64,000 bases of DNA from Metabacillus sp. B2-18 (GCF_021117275.1 NZ_CP088245.1:905501-969500), one strand, 5' to 3'. Shown: positions 28,189 through 38,505, counted from the first letter of the stretch. Notes: a model not told the origin generated them from the sequence alone. Numbers and translations: made by a program.

Positions 28189-28818
28189 ATGGAAGGTGAA
28201 CAATGGAAGTCATTTTTGGCTCCTTATAACCAAGCAGTTGAGGAATTAAAGGTGAAATTACGAGGGATTCGCTCGCAATATGAACTTGAACATTCACATT
28301 CACCAATTGAATTTGTAACTGGTCGCGTGAAGCCGATTGCCAGTATTTTAGATAAAGCGAAGCGGAAAAACATTAGCCTTGATAACATAGAGGAAGGTTT
28401 ACAAGATATCGCGGGTATTAGAATGATGTGTCAATTTGTTGATGATATTCGTTTTGTTGTTAATATGTTAAAAAGCAGAAATGATTTGGAGATCATTGAG
28501 GAACGAGATTATATTACATCTCAAAAAGATAGTGGATATCGTTCCTATCATCTAGTTGCTAAATACCCGGTACAAACAATATCTGGTGAAAAGAAATTAC
28601 TTGTTGAAATCCAAATTAGAACATTATCAATGAACTTTTGGGCGACAATTGAGCACTCATTAAATTATAAATATAGCGGAAATATTCCTGATAATATTAA
28701 AGTAAGATTAAAAAGGGCAGCGGAAGCAGCATATTCACTTGATGAGGAGATGTCCCAAATTAGAGGGGAAATTCAAGAAGCCCAAGCTGTTTTCTCACGA
28801 AAGACGGACAAAAAATAA
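28189..28818 (+). CDS. sasB: SasB (YjbM/RelQ), small alarmone synthetase
   Basis: 209-residue single-domain (p)ppGpp synthetase without a hydrolase or TGS domain. The synthetase motifs are RVKPIASILDKAKRK, GIRMMCQF, GYRSYHL and EIQIRTLSMNFWATIEH. I place the start at ATG 28189 after AGGGGG, which fits the B. subtilis N-terminus; an upstream reading would add 34 residues without similarity. RelQ proteins are tetramers whose activity is stimulated by pppGpp. It lies upstream of nadF and yjbO as in many Firmicutes. Confidence 0.94.
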   Translation: MEGEQWKSFLAPYNQAVEELKVKLRGIRSQYELEHSHSPIEFVTGRVKPIASILDKAKRKNISLDNIEEGLQDIAGIRMMCQFVDDIRFVVNMLKSRNDLEIIEERDYITSQKDSGYRSYHLVAKYPVQTISGEKKLLVEIQIRTLSMNFWATIEHSLNYKYSGNIPDNIKVRLKRAAEAAYSLDEEMSQIRGEIQEAQAVFSRKTDKK

Positions 28819-28863
28819 AATCGAACAGAGATTTTAAATTTAAACGATAAAGGGGTCATTTTT

Positions 28864-29667
28864 ATGAAATTTGCCATATCATCCAAGGGAGATCCGGTTT
28901 CTAATTCAATTATGCAAAAAATGAAAACCTACCTATTGGATTTTCAACTAGATTACGATGAAGATCAGCCGGATATTGTTATTTCTGTAGGTGGTGATGG
29001 TACCCTTTTATACGCCTTTCATCGCTATCGAAGCAGATTAGACAAAACTGCCTTTATTGGGGTGCATACAGGGCATCTTGGGTTTTATGCTGATTGGGTT
29101 CCAGAAGAAATTGAAAAGCTTGTGATTGCTATTGCTAAAACGCCGTATCAAATTGTTGAATACCCGATTTTAGAGGTTATTATTCGTCATAATGACGGGG
29201 GAAGAGAGGCTAGGTATCTAGCCCTTAATGAATGTACAGTGAAAAGTATCGAAGGCACACTTGTCATGAACGTTGAGATTAAAGGGCAAATGTTTGAAAC
29301 ATTCCGTGGTGATGGCTTGTGCATTTCTACACCATCAGGCAGTACAGCCTACAATAAAGCACTAGGTGGGGCAATTTTACATCCTTCTTTACGTGCCATT
29401 CAATTGGCGGAAATGGCTTCTATTAACAATCGTGTTTTCCGTACAATTGGTTCGCCGTTAATCTTGCCTGAACATCATACATGCATGCTGAAACCTGTTA
29501 ATGATGTTGATTTTCAGATTACAATTGATCATCTTACTTTGTTACATAAAGATGTGAAATCAATTCAATGTCGTGTAGCAAATGAAAACGTACGTTTTGC
29601 CCGCTTTAAGCCATTTCCTTTCTGGAAAAGAGTTCGTGACTCTTTTGTTGGGGATACAGATCGTTAA
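28864..29667 (+). CDS. nadF: NAD kinase
   Basis: Phosphorylates NAD to NADP with ATP or polyphosphate. 267 residues with the GGDGT motif at 43-47 (Asp45) and the conserved [15 protein letters not shown] region (about 158-172). The ATG follows AAAGGGG. Its TAA stop overlaps the ATG of yjbO by one base, so the pair is coupled. The RelQ-NAD kinase-RluA order is widely conserved in Firmicutes. Confidence 0.95.
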   Translation: MKFAISSKGDPVSNSIMQKMKTYLLDFQLDYDEDQPDIVISVGGDGTLLYAFHRYRSRLDKTAFIGVHTGHLGFYADWVPEEIEKLVIAIAKTPYQIVEYPILEVIIRHNDGGREARYLALNECTVKSIEGTLVMNVEIKGQMFETFRGDGLCISTPSGSTAYNKALGGAILHPSLRAIQLAEMASINNRVFRTIGSPLILPEHHTCMLKPVNDVDFQITIDHLTLLHKDVKSIQCRVANENVRFARFKPFPFWKRVRDSFVGDTDR

Positions 29668-30572
29668 TGGAGTCAACATTTCAATTAGAGTGGAAAATTA
29701 CATCAAAAGATGATGGCAAGCTCGTTTTAGATTTTGTGAAAGAGAAAAAAATATCAAAGCGAGCTTTAACGGATATAAAATTTCATGGCGGAGATATTCT
29801 CGTGAATAATCGTCATGTGACAGTTCGATATCAGTTAAAAAAAGATGATCTTTTAACCGTGATTTTCCCAAAGGAAGAAAAAGGATCAGTTCTTGAGGCA
29901 GATCAAGTTCCCTTTAGCATCGTCTATGAAGATTCTCATTGTTTAGTTATTAATAAACCTCCTTTTGTACCATCAATTCCTTCGAGAGAGCATGTAAGGG
30001 GAACATTAGCAAATGGATTAATTCACTATTATGAGGAGCATCATATTCCTTCTACCATTCACATTGTGAATCGTTTGGATAAAGATACTTCCGGGTTGAT
30101 GTTAGTTGCGAAGCATCGTTTTGCTCATTCGTTGTTTTCAGATATGCAAAAGAGTAAAAGTATTCATCGTTCGTACGAGGCTTTTGTACATGGAGTGATG
30201 AAGGAGCAAAAAGGAACAATATCCAGTCCTATTGGACGAAAAAAAGACAGTATTATTGAGAGAGAAGTATGTGACGATGGCCAGAGTGCTGTCACACATT
30301 TTCAAGTGGTTCAACCCTACAAAGATATAACACATGTAAAGTTAGTGTTAGAAACGGGGAGAACTCATCAAATTCGCGTTCACCTTTCATCGATAGGACA
30401 TCCCTTATGTGGAGACACGTTATACGGTGGAAATCAACTGGATATTAATAGGCAAGCCTTACATAGCTCCGAGCTATCATTTTGGCATCCCTTGTTAGAA
30501 AAAGATCTTTGTTTTCAAGCGAAACTTCCGGAAGATATGGAGAGATTAGAGAAAAGGACTCATCTTAATTGA
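29667..30572 (+). CDS. yjbO: YjbO, RluA-family pseudouridine synthase
   Basis: 301 residues. An N-terminal S4-like RNA-binding part (about 15-75) is followed by the catalytic domain with NRLDKDTSG (catalytic Asp138) and RTHQIRVHLSSIGHPL. It converts specific uridines of structured RNA to pseudouridine; the target is not established from sequence. The start overlaps the nadF stop. A terminator overlaps its end. Nothing unusual. Confidence 0.9.
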   Translation: MESTFQLEWKITSKDDGKLVLDFVKEKKISKRALTDIKFHGGDILVNNRHVTVRYQLKKDDLLTVIFPKEEKGSVLEADQVPFSIVYEDSHCLVINKPPFVPSIPSREHVRGTLANGLIHYYEEHHIPSTIHIVNRLDKDTSGLMLVAKHRFAHSLFSDMQKSKSIHRSYEAFVHGVMKEQKGTISSPIGRKKDSIIEREVCDDGQSAVTHFQVVQPYKDITHVKLVLETGRTHQIRVHLSSIGHPLCGDTLYGGNQLDINRQALHSSELSFWHPLLEKDLCFQAKLPEDMERLEKRTHLN

Positions 30573-30588
30573 TGTGAGTCCTTTTTTT
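30552..30588 (+). terminator. Terminator after yjbO
   Basis: AAAAGGACTCA (30552-30562) and TGAGTCCTTTT (30574-30584) with a further T run; it overlaps the last codons of yjbO. Confidence 0.88.
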
Positions 30589-30608
30589 GTAAAATAGTTG
30601 ATTGCCCT

Positions 30609-31352
30609 TCATCCATCTTCCTTTTCCCGAAAACGTGACTCATCATAAGGAAGGCTTGATTCAACAGTGATCACTTCATCTTCAGGGTAACGATATGCTG
30701 TAAGCTTGTTACCAAACACCGCTCCAGTGTCGATATTAATCGTTCGATTGGCTCGTTTAGGTTCTTTTATTGGAGTATGACCATAAACAATCATTGCCTT
30801 TCCTTGATAATGCTGAGCCCAGTCACGTCGTTCAGGAGTTCCATCAGGGTTCTTTTTACCAGTAATATCTCCATATAAAACAAAGGTTTTAACGGCATTG
30901 GAATTTTTTCCGATATAATCTTCCCTAATTCCAGCATGAGCCACAATTAGCTTTCCGTTATCAAGAATTTGATAAAGTGGTGCTACTTCATAAAGAAACA
31001 TAAACTGTTTTTTTACTTCCGCTTTCTTTTTAGGTGGTAATTCCTCGTATTCTGCTACTGTTGTTTCAAGACCGTGAGTGATTTGAACTTTGTTTCCAAG
31101 AAAGTAGCGGTACAGCTTATTGCAGTGATTGCCTGGTGAATAATGTGCACCTTCTTTTTGAACAAGCTGGTAGACAGCCTCAATTATTTTTATAGATTCA
31201 GGACCGCGATCGGTCAAATCTCCAACAAATGCAAGCTTTCTATCATCAGGATGAATGGGAATTCCAGTTGTCCAGTTATAGCCCATTTTTTTTGTTAGCT
31301 CTTCAAATTCACGAAAACATCCATGAATATCGCCAATAACATCAATTTTCAT
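30609..31352 (-). CDS. prpE: PrpE, bis(5'-nucleosyl)-tetraphosphatase
   Basis: 247-residue calcineurin-type phosphoesterase. The metal-site motifs GDIHGC (7-12), GDLTDRGP and GNHCNK are all present, with VYGHTP further on. The family hydrolyses Ap4A symmetrically or asymmetrically, and PrpE of B. subtilis also affects spore germination. The start follows AGAGGCG. It lies convergent to yjbO, behind the RodA-like gene, with a terminator between the two. Confidence 0.9.
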   Translation of the reverse strand: MKIDVIGDIHGCFREFEELTKKMGYNWTTGIPIHPDDRKLAFVGDLTDRGPESIKIIEAVYQLVQKEGAHYSPGNHCNKLYRYFLGNKVQITHGLETTVAEYEELPPKKKAEVKKQFMFLYEVAPLYQILDNGKLIVAHAGIREDYIGKNSNAVKTFVLYGDITGKKNPDGTPERRDWAQHYQGKAMIVYGHTPIKEPKRANRTINIDTGAVFGNKLTAYRYPEDEVITVESSLPYDESRFREKEDG

Positions 31353-31377
31353 ATGTATCGCCTCTTTGTCAAAGTGT

Positions 31378-31406
31378 AAAAAAAAGTACCCTATTTATAA
31401 GGGTAC
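31378..31406 (-). terminator. Terminator after the RodA-like gene
   Basis: On the minus strand GTACCCT (31406-31400) and AGGGTAC (31392-31386) followed by eight T residues. Confidence 0.8.
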
Positions 31407-31414
31407 CACTTCGA

Positions 31415-32590
31415 TTAGTCAAACATGTATTTTCTTGTTCGTGAGCGCACATTTAGAACAATTCCGATAGCAACCATATAAGTGGCAAGAGAGCTTCCTC
31501 CATAGCTGACAAATGGCAATGGCAGACCCGTAATTGGGAGTAGCCCAATCGTCATGCCTACATTTTGGAAAACCTGAAATGTAATCATACCGATAACACC
31601 TGTGCATAGAAAGCTGCCAAATGGATCATTGCTTTCTAGAGAGATATGAATCATGCGATAAATAAGTAAGAAAAACAGTGAAACAACAATACTACCGCCA
31701 ATAAATCCAAATTGCTCTGAAATAATCGCAAAGATAAAGTCAGTATGTGCCTCAGGTAAATAAACTTCCAGGTTTTGATAGCCTTTTCCACGTAATTCAC
31801 CCGATCCAATAGCTAGCAAAGATTTAACAAGCTGAAATCCTTGCTCACCAGAATATTCCCAAGGATTAAGCCATCCGTAAAATCGATCTAGCTGATATTC
31901 TTCTCCGCGTAAAATATATTTTAAGAAAAAATCAGGATATTTAATAAAGATGAAAATAAACGTTCCGGCTCCGATTAAAAAAGTAGAGGCTGCTGTAACA
32001 ATAATTCGCCATTGAATTCCTGAGATTAGAATAAGCGATCCGATTATCGCACAAAAGACCATTGTCATTCCCATATCCGGCTGTCTTATTAAAAGAAGGA
32101 CAGGCGGAGCTGCAGCTGCAGCAATTTTTCCAATTAAGAGAAAATCATCTGCTAATGTATTTTTAGGGTATTTTTCACGATGATCTGTAATAATCTTACT
32201 CAAGACAATGATAATAATAATTTTCATTAATTCCGAAGGCTGAAAATTTCCTAATGGACCAATTCTATACCAGCTTGTTGCTCCTTTAATTGTTTGAACA
32301 ATACCTTGTGGTAAAACTTCTAGACCTAGTAAAAGGAGTAAACCAAAGCCGTATAAATACCAGGCTAGCTGCTTAAATCGGTCATAATCAATCAGCATAG
32401 TAACGACAACAGCAAATGCTCCGATAATATACCATTGAATTTGTTTCATTGAAAAATTTATACCCTTTAGTGTTTCTGGAAGGGTGGATTCAGCACTGTT
32501 TATCGCAAATGAACTCACGATAGCTAATAAAAACATGATAAAAATTAATGTGTAATCTATTTGTTGTTGTGGGGATTTTTCGTTTGTCAT
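31415..32590 (-). CDS. FtsW/RodA/SpoVE (SEDS) family protein
   Basis: 391 residues with about ten membrane segments, a SEDS glycosyltransferase that polymerises lipid II together with a class B penicillin-binding protein. Typical features are GATSWYRIGPLGNFQPSEL (about 110-128), the RQPDMG loop, and the C-terminal LPFVSYGGSS. It is nearest to RodA-like proteins rather than FtsW, by the RIGP and PEAHTDFIFAI motifs. B. subtilis has no copy at this site, so it is an accessory paralogue here. The exact cell process (elongation or sporulation) is not determinable. Confidence 0.85.
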   Translation of the reverse strand: MTNEKSPQQQIDYTLIFIMFLLAIVSSFAINSAESTLPETLKGINFSMKQIQWYIIGAFAVVVTMLIDYDRFKQLAWYLYGFGLLLLLGLEVLPQGIVQTIKGATSWYRIGPLGNFQPSELMKIIIIIVLSKIITDHREKYPKNTLADDFLLIGKIAAAAAPPVLLLIRQPDMGMTMVFCAIIGSLILISGIQWRIIVTAASTFLIGAGTFIFIFIKYPDFFLKYILRGEEYQLDRFYGWLNPWEYSGEQGFQLVKSLLAIGSGELRGKGYQNLEVYLPEAHTDFIFAIISEQFGFIGGSIVVSLFFLLIYRMIHISLESNDPFGSFLCTGVIGMITFQVFQNVGMTIGLLPITGLPLPFVSYGGSSLATYMVAIGIVLNVRSRTRKYMFD

Positions 32591-32950
32591 AGTCGATCCC
32601 TTTCTAAATCGTTAAACTTGAAATTTTCTATATAGTCATTGTATCATTAACCATCTTAATGGATTGTGAACGATTTGCAAAGGATCCATTTCATAATGGC
32701 TGTATTCTTAGGGTGAATTTTAGATGATAGTTAACTTCTGGTCCAGAATATAAAACAATTGATGGAAGAAAACTCTCTAAAAGGAAATGTTTTATTTTTG
32801 TAAATAATGTTCATCTTATTGCTTCAATAAATGCATATAGAATATTATAGTTATTATAATATGAATCGCAATATGTAGAAATACTCAAGTATTTGTCGGA
32901 AATTCGTTTGTTTTCCTTAATATATTTGGCAAAGAGAGGAGGAACAGACT
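32591..32950. other. Divergent promoter region between the RodA-like gene and mgtE
   Basis: About 360 AT-rich bases. I looked for an M-box magnesium riboswitch upstream of mgtE and did not find its conserved elements. A TATAAT lies near 32856 (TTATTATAATATG). No other structure stands out. Confidence 0.45.
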
Positions 32951-34318
32951 TTGTCAGAAGAAAGAGAACAAGTTGAGCTTGAAGAAGGAACGCTGCTTAC
33001 AGCACTTACTCAGAAAAATATGGATGATTTTCGTTCCGTGTTTTTAGAGCAGCATCCTTACGACCAGGCCAGCTTTTTTATTAAGCTTGACCCAGAAGAT
33101 CGCCAGACTGTTTATCATTTTCTTTCTCCAGAAGAAATGGCAGCGGTCTTTGAAAATATTGAAGATGAAGATGGTCTGTATCAAACTTACTTATCAGAAA
33201 TGGATCCAACGTTTGCTGCTCAAATGCTTGCACAGATGTATGCAGATGATGCCGTTGACGTTTTAAATGAGCTTGATAAAGATCAGGTTGCAAGTTATTT
33301 AACAATAATGGACGATGAAGCAGCTGAAGAAATACGAGAGTTGCTTCATTATGAAGAATATACAGCCGGGAGTATCATGACAACGGAGTATATCTCCATT
33401 CATGCTCATCAAACGGTTCATTCTGCCATGCAAATATTAAAGAAAGAAGCTCCGAACGCTGAAACAATTTATTATGTATTCGTTGTGGATGAAGATGAAA
33501 AGCTTGCTGGTGTTATTTCGTTAAGAGATTTAATTATTAGTGAGCCTGACACGATGATTTCAGATATTATGAATGAACGTGTTTACTCGGTAAGTGTTGC
33601 GGAAGATCAAGAAGAAGTTGCAAGAAAAATGAAAGACTATAACTTCCTTGCACTCCCAGTCGTTGATTTTCAAGGACATCTGCTAGGAATTATCACTGTT
33701 GATGATATCGTCGATGTTATTGATGAAGAAGCAAGTGATGACTATTCAAAGCTTGCTGCGGTATCTGACGTTGACTCCACTGATAGAGGACCGTTTTCTG
33801 CTGCCAAAAAAAGATTGCCATGGTTAATTATATTATTATTTCTTGGAATGTTTACAGCAAGTTTAATTGGTCGATTTGAAGCAACATTAGAGAAAGTTGC
33901 TATTTTAGCCGTGTTTATCCCTTTAATTGCCGGTATGGCAGGAAACACAGGAACACAGGCTTTAGCCGTTGCTGTTAGAAGAATTTCACTTGGTGATACT
34001 GAAGATCAAAATCTTAGTAAGATGATCGTTCGGGAGGCAGGTACAGGTTTAATAACAGGGGCCATTTGTGGTGCGGTTGTGACTGTTGTTGTTTTTGTAT
34101 GGCAAGGGGATCTATTTTTAGGTGCACTAGTAGGTATCTCAATTTTGGCTACACTAACTGTAGCGACGATTTCTGGTGCCTTTATTCCATTAATTATGCA
34201 TAAATTGAAGGTGGATCCGGCTGTTGCATCTGGTCCTTTTATTACAACTATAAATGATATTATTAGTATTTTAATTTATTTTGGTATGGCGACATTGTTT
34301 ATGCAATATTTAATTTAA
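32951..34318 (+). CDS. mgtE: MgtE, magnesium transporter
   Basis: 455 residues. The acidic N-terminal MgtE domain (about 1-130) and two CBS domains (about 138-260) sense cytoplasmic Mg(II), and a five-helix membrane domain (about 285-455) forms the channel, with the pore segment PLIAGMAGNTGTQALAV. The start is TTG 32951 behind GAGAGGAGG. It precedes the cation antiporter yjbQ in the same direction. Not present at this locus in B. subtilis. Confidence 0.93.
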   Translation: MSEEREQVELEEGTLLTALTQKNMDDFRSVFLEQHPYDQASFFIKLDPEDRQTVYHFLSPEEMAAVFENIEDEDGLYQTYLSEMDPTFAAQMLAQMYADDAVDVLNELDKDQVASYLTIMDDEAAEEIRELLHYEEYTAGSIMTTEYISIHAHQTVHSAMQILKKEAPNAETIYYVFVVDEDEKLAGVISLRDLIISEPDTMISDIMNERVYSVSVAEDQEEVARKMKDYNFLALPVVDFQGHLLGIITVDDIVDVIDEEASDDYSKLAAVSDVDSTDRGPFSAAKKRLPWLIILLFLGMFTASLIGRFEATLEKVAILAVFIPLIAGMAGNTGTQALAVAVRRISLGDTEDQNLSKMIVREAGTGLITGAICGAVVTVVVFVWQGDLFLGALVGISILATLTVATISGAFIPLIMHKLKVDPAVASGPFITTINDIISILIYFGMATLFMQYLI

Positions 34319-34446
34319 CTAGTTTCCAGCTTTAGAGCATATTGTTACAAGTTATGTTCTAGGTTGTATATGATAGAAGGTATACATTCTTCGCTGGAAT
34401 TACTAACTTTTATATGTTCATGAATTTAAGATAAAGGAGGGATACG

Positions 34447-36294
34447 ATGCATGGAGCATCTGTAACTTCATTAGTTATTGTTATTCTCGCAGCATTTCTA
34501 ACCCCTATTTTGCTACATCGACTAAAGCTAAACTTTATGCCAGTCGTCGTAGCCGAAATTATCGTTGGGTTAATTATTGGAAAAAGTGGTTTTGATGTTG
34601 TCCACCAGGATATGTGGCTTGAGACATTATCAATGCTTGGATTTATTTTCTTAATGTTTCTTAGTGGTCTTGAAATAGACTTTACAGCTTTTGCAGGAGG
34701 AAAGAAAAAGGAAAAGCTTCCTTCAGGTAAGGATGCACCTAATGCGTTTTTTGTTTCACTTATCATATTTGTTGGGATTTTTGCTCTATCCTTATTATTA
34801 TCCTACATCTTTGTATGGATTGGGTTAATGGATAACGCGTTTTTAATGACCTTAATTATTTCGACTATTTCTCTAGGGGTAGTAGTTCCTACATTAAAAG
34901 ATGCAGGAATTATGAAATCAAATATTGGTCAAATTATTTTACTTGTGGCTGTTATAGCTGACTTAGTCACAATGGTGCTTCTTGCTGTTTTTGCTTCCAT
35001 TTATGGTGGTGGAGACAACAATACCTGGTTGTTATTAGTTCTATTTGGAGCAGGTGTTGGGCTCTATTTCTTAGGAAAAACATTTATGAATCGTTCATTC
35101 ATCGAAACAATGTCAAAAGGGACGATTCAAATTGGAACACGAGCTGTTTTTACCTTAATTATTTTATTAGTGGCCATTTCCGAAACAATTGGTGCCGAAA
35201 ATATTTTAGGAGCTTTTTTAGCAGGTGTGCTAGTTTCGCTATTATCTCCTAACAAAGAAATGGTTCAAAAGCTTGATTCTTTCGGATATGGATTTCTTAT
35301 TCCGATTTTCTTTGTAATGGTTGGAGTTGATTTAGATATTTGGGCATTGTTTAAAGACCCTAAAATCTTCCTGCTTATTCCATTATTATTTATCGCACTT
35401 CTGATTTCTAAGGTTTTGCCTGTTTATTATTTGAAAAGATGGTATGATGGCAAAACAACACTTGCAGCTGGTTTTCTCTTAACATCAACGCTTTCTCTAG
35501 TGATTGCTGCTGCTACGATTGGGGAAAGAATGGAGATTATCACAGCTGAAATGTCAGGTGCACTTATTTTAGTTGCTGTTATTACAAGTATAGTAACTCC
35601 GATTTTCTTTAAAAAGCTCTTCCCAAAAAGCGATGGCAAGCCAACAAAAATCAAGGTTGCCTTTATTGGTGCCAATCAAATGTCACTGCCTGTTACGAGA
35701 GAGCTAAACCAAGATCTTTATGAAACAACGGTTTATCATATTCAACAAGATAAAATTGATAAACAAATCTCTGAATCATTGTTTGAAATTAGAGAAATTG
35801 ATAATTTTCAGGTTGAAACATTAAAAGAACAAAACGCATTTGATGTAGACTTAATCGTTGTGGCTACTGGTGATGAACAACGAAATGCCGATATAGCCTT
35901 ATCTGCAAAAAATGAGCAAGTTGACCGAGTGATTGCCAGTGTGGCTTCACCTGATTTAGCAAGTCAATTAAAGGATGAAGGTATTGATATTTTCTCTACA
36001 CTTCTTTCAACAAAAACGATGCTTCGTGCTTTAATTGAAGCGCCAAGTGTCATGAGAATCTTAACAAATCAGGAAACAACTCTATATCAAATTAACTTAA
36101 ATAATGCAAAATACGATAACATCCTGCTACGAAACTTTCCGTTTACAGGAGACATTATTTTTGTCCGTATTTTCAGAGGCAAAGATTCGATTGTTCCACA
36201 TGGAGATACAGACCTGAAATTAGGAGACCGTCTAATTGTGACGGGCTCTAGAGAATATGTAAATGAACTTAAACATGAGTTGGAATTGATATAA
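34447..36294 (+). CDS. yjbQ: YjbQ, CPA2-family cation/proton antiporter with RCK domains
   Basis: 615 residues. About twelve membrane segments (1-390) form a KefB-type monovalent cation:proton antiporter. A TrkA-N-like domain follows (about 400-515; KVAFIGANQMSLPV), and then a TrkA-C domain (about 530-615), both probably regulatory through nucleotide or c-di-AMP binding. The usual GXGXXG loop is changed to GANQMS, so nucleotide binding may be altered. The start follows AAAGGAGGG. It lies upstream of the thiamine operon as in B. subtilis. Confidence 0.9.
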   Translation: MHGASVTSLVIVILAAFLTPILLHRLKLNFMPVVVAEIIVGLIIGKSGFDVVHQDMWLETLSMLGFIFLMFLSGLEIDFTAFAGGKKKEKLPSGKDAPNAFFVSLIIFVGIFALSLLLSYIFVWIGLMDNAFLMTLIISTISLGVVVPTLKDAGIMKSNIGQIILLVAVIADLVTMVLLAVFASIYGGGDNNTWLLLVLFGAGVGLYFLGKTFMNRSFIETMSKGTIQIGTRAVFTLIILLVAISETIGAENILGAFLAGVLVSLLSPNKEMVQKLDSFGYGFLIPIFFVMVGVDLDIWALFKDPKIFLLIPLLFIALLISKVLPVYYLKRWYDGKTTLAAGFLLTSTLSLVIAAATIGERMEIITAEMSGALILVAVITSIVTPIFFKKLFPKSDGKPTKIKVAFIGANQMSLPVTRELNQDLYETTVYHIQQDKIDKQISESLFEIREIDNFQVETLKEQNAFDVDLIVVATGDEQRNADIALSAKNEQVDRVIASVASPDLASQLKDEGIDIFSTLLSTKTMLRALIEAPSVMRILTNQETTLYQINLNNAKYDNILLRNFPFTGDIIFVRIFRGKDSIVPHGDTDLKLGDRLIVTGSREYVNELKHELELI

Positions 36295-36330
36295 TTTTTA
36301 TCAATTAAAAAACATCAGGGTATCTTACTC

Positions 36331-36358
36331 TTGAAAGTTTCCAAACATTTGGTATGAT
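36331..36358 (+). promoter_or_regulatory. SigA-type promoter of the thiamine operon
   Basis: TTGAAA (36331-36336), a 16-base spacer and TATGAT (36353-36358), about 30 bases before the TPP aptamer. Confidence 0.65.
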
Positions 36359-36389
36359 AGAAATAAGTAAATACGAGAGAAACAAAACA

Positions 36390-36538
36390 ACCGCTAGGGG
36401 AGCCTTAAATAGAGGCTGAGATTAAAGTGTGACTTTAAGACCCTTATAACCTGATCTGGATGATACCAGCGTAGGGAAGTGGCTACAGCATGGTTATTTG
36501 TGTATGTAAACCACTTTCCCTATTGGAAAGTGGTTTTT
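36390..36538 (+). promoter_or_regulatory. TPP riboswitch with terminator
   Basis: The THI-box core is clear: CTAGGGGAGCC, GGCTGAGA, ACCCTTATAACCTGATCTGG, then ATACCAGCGTAGGGAAGTGG. A terminator follows (AAACCACTTTCC at 36508-36519 with its complement at 36525-36536 and a T run). The aptamer 3' strand GGGAAGTGG can pair with CCACTTTCCC of the terminator, giving a standard OFF switch with thiamine pyrophosphate. Confidence 0.96.
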
Positions 36539-36582
36539 TGCGTCTTATAAAACTTTACTATCTAAGAATTAAGGTGAAAAAA

Positions 36583-37191
36583 GTGGAATTTCATGTCATT
36601 ACAGATGGCAAGCAAACGGTAAATGAATTAACAGTGAAACTTACGATGCTCCATCAAGATGTGGATTATATTCATATCCGGGAAAAACAAAAAACGGCTT
36701 CAGACATCATGTTACTTGTGTCAAATTTGCTTCAGCGGGGTGTACCGAAGGAAAAACTTGTGATCAATGATCGACTTGATGTTGCTTTATTACATAATAT
36801 CCCTAATGTTCATTTACCAGGACACGGCCTTCCTGTTGAAGTAGTAAGAGCTTTTGATTCACACGTAAGAATTGGACGGTCCGTCCATTCGCTAGAAGAA
36901 GCTTTACGATGTGAGGAAGCGGGAGCTGATTACCTGTTATTTGGTCACATCTTTGAAACAAATTCAAAAGCAGCATTACCTCCAAGGGGTGTAGAACAAT
37001 TAGCTGAAATTTGTGAGCACATTACCATTCCAGTTATTGCGATTGGAGGCATTACTCCTAATACAATTAAGTTGCTTAACAACGTAAGCGTTGATGGTGT
37101 TGCTGTTATGTCCTATGTTATGGGGACCAGTGATCCAATCGGAGCTTTAACCACTTTAAAAGAGGGGGGTTACCATGCAAAAACAATATGA
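36583..37191 (+). CDS. tenI: TenI, thiazole tautomerase
   Basis: 202-residue TIM-barrel protein of the ThiE/TenI family. It aromatises the thiazole phosphate product of ThiG. The distinction from ThiE rests on the short N-terminus (EFHVITDGKQ), the histidine in LFGHIF, and its position ahead of thiO. The start is GTG 36583, six bases after AAGGTG; upstream sequence in frame belongs to the riboswitch terminator. tenA, which precedes tenI in B. subtilis, is absent. Its end overlaps thiO. Confidence 0.88.
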   Translation: MEFHVITDGKQTVNELTVKLTMLHQDVDYIHIREKQKTASDIMLLVSNLLQRGVPKEKLVINDRLDVALLHNIPNVHLPGHGLPVEVVRAFDSHVRIGRSVHSLEEALRCEEAGADYLLFGHIFETNSKAALPPRGVEQLAEICEHITIPVIAIGGITPNTIKLLNNVSVDGVAVMSYVMGTSDPIGALTTLKEGGYHAKTI

Positions 37192-38293
37192 TGTAGGAAT
37201 TGTTGGCGGTGGTATTATTGGACAGTCAATTGCTTATCAGCTTGCAAAAGAGGGAATCTCCGTTCTTGTATTAGATAGCCATAAAGGTGGTACAGGTGCT
37301 ACATGTGCAGCTGCAGGCATGCTTGGTGCAAATTCTGAATTGGAAAACAATGATGCTTTTTTTCAGTTTGCGAAAGAAAGCCAAAGACACTATCACATTT
37401 TGCGTGATGAACTTTCAGAATTGTCACAGATAGATATTCAGCTAGTTGACAAAGGAATGTATAAGCTAGCAATGACAGAAAATGAAGCGAAAGTTTTGAA
37501 GAAAGCTGTTGATACCTACGAAACATTAGAATGGCACACGAAAGAAACAGTTTTACAAAATGAACCACATGTTTCTGATTCGATCGTAGGAGCGCTCTAT
37601 ATACCAGAAGATGGTCATGTTTCTCCTATACATGTATGTGCGGCATTTACGAAATCTGCTAGTTTACTAGGAGCAACCTTTAAAGAAAATACACCTGTTC
37701 ATTCTATTAAGAAAACAGCTACGAATGAATACACGCTATCAACACCACAAGGAGATTATCTTTGTAGCAAAGTAGTCATAGCGAATGGAGTATGGAGTGG
37801 TCACTTTTTTAAACAATTAGGACTTGATGTCAGTATGAAGCCAGTTAAGGGTGAATGTCTTTCTGTTCAAGGAGACCACTTAGATCTGAAAAAGACTCTT
37901 TTCTATGATCATTGTTACATCGTTCCGAAGGGTAATGGAAGGTTTGTGGTAGGGGCCACAATGGTTGAGAATGATTGGAGTACAACTCCATCTCTTGGTG
38001 GAATTCAGTCTTTAATCGAAAAAATTACTCCGATGATGCCAAGTATTACTTCTGCTAAATTGATAGATACTTGGGCTGGATTAAGGCCGCAATCAGATGA
38101 TGGAAAGCCTTATATTGGACAGCATCCTCTTGATGAGAACATCTACTTTGCAGCAGGACATTATCGAAATGGAATTTTGCTTGCCCCTAAAACAGGAACA
38201 ATGATTAGAGATCTTATTTTAAAAAGAAAGCAAAACGAAGAGTATGTTCATGCTTTTTCTTTAACGAGAAAGCTTACTCAAACAGCGAGGTGA
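37175..38293 (+). CDS. thiO: ThiO (GoxB), glycine oxidase
   Basis: FAD enzyme that oxidises glycine to the imine used by ThiG for thiazole synthesis. 372 residues with the FAD-binding GGGIIGQSIAYQLAKEG (residues 9-25) and the C-terminal HYRNGILLAP motif typical of glycine oxidases. The ATG follows GAGGGGGG and lies inside the end of tenI, showing coupling. It precedes thiS by four bases. Confidence 0.92.
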   Translation: MQKQYDVGIVGGGIIGQSIAYQLAKEGISVLVLDSHKGGTGATCAAAGMLGANSELENNDAFFQFAKESQRHYHILRDELSELSQIDIQLVDKGMYKLAMTENEAKVLKKAVDTYETLEWHTKETVLQNEPHVSDSIVGALYIPEDGHVSPIHVCAAFTKSASLLGATFKENTPVHSIKKTATNEYTLSTPQGDYLCSKVVIANGVWSGHFFKQLGLDVSMKPVKGECLSVQGDHLDLKKTLFYDHCYIVPKGNGRFVVGATMVENDWSTTPSLGGIQSLIEKITPMMPSITSAKLIDTWAGLRPQSDDGKPYIGQHPLDENIYFAAGHYRNGILLAPKTGTMIRDLILKRKQNEEYVHAFSLTRKLTQTAR

Positions 38294-38297
38294 TTTC

Positions 38298-38501
38298 ATG
38301 AGTATTAAATTGAATGGTGAACTTGTTGATTTAAAGCAAGATGTTAAAACAATTCAACATCTACTGGCGTTTTACAAGCTAGAAGATCGACTTGTTATTG
38401 TCGAGCATAACCGCGAAATCGTTTTAAAAGATCAATACGAAAACACAACCATTTCAAATGGTGATGAAATTGAATTAGTTCATTTTGTAGGAGGAGGATG
38501 A
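38298..38501 (+). CDS. thiS: ThiS, sulfur-carrier protein
   Basis: 67-residue ubiquitin-like carrier ending in Gly-Gly (VGGG), which ThiF adenylates so that it can carry sulfur as a thiocarboxylate to ThiG. The start follows GCGAGGTGAT. The extra terminal glycine is within the usual variation. It is tightly packed between thiO and thiG, four bases from each. Confidence 0.93.
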   Translation: MSIKLNGELVDLKQDVKTIQHLLAFYKLEDRLVIVEHNREIVLKDQYENTTISNGDEIELVHFVGGG

Positions 38502-38505
38502 TGTT

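Noticed and set aside
32591..32950. M-box magnesium riboswitch before mgtE
   Set aside because: The conserved M-box elements were not found.
34319..34446. c-di-AMP riboswitch before yjbQ
   Set aside because: The gap is too short and the conserved elements are absent.
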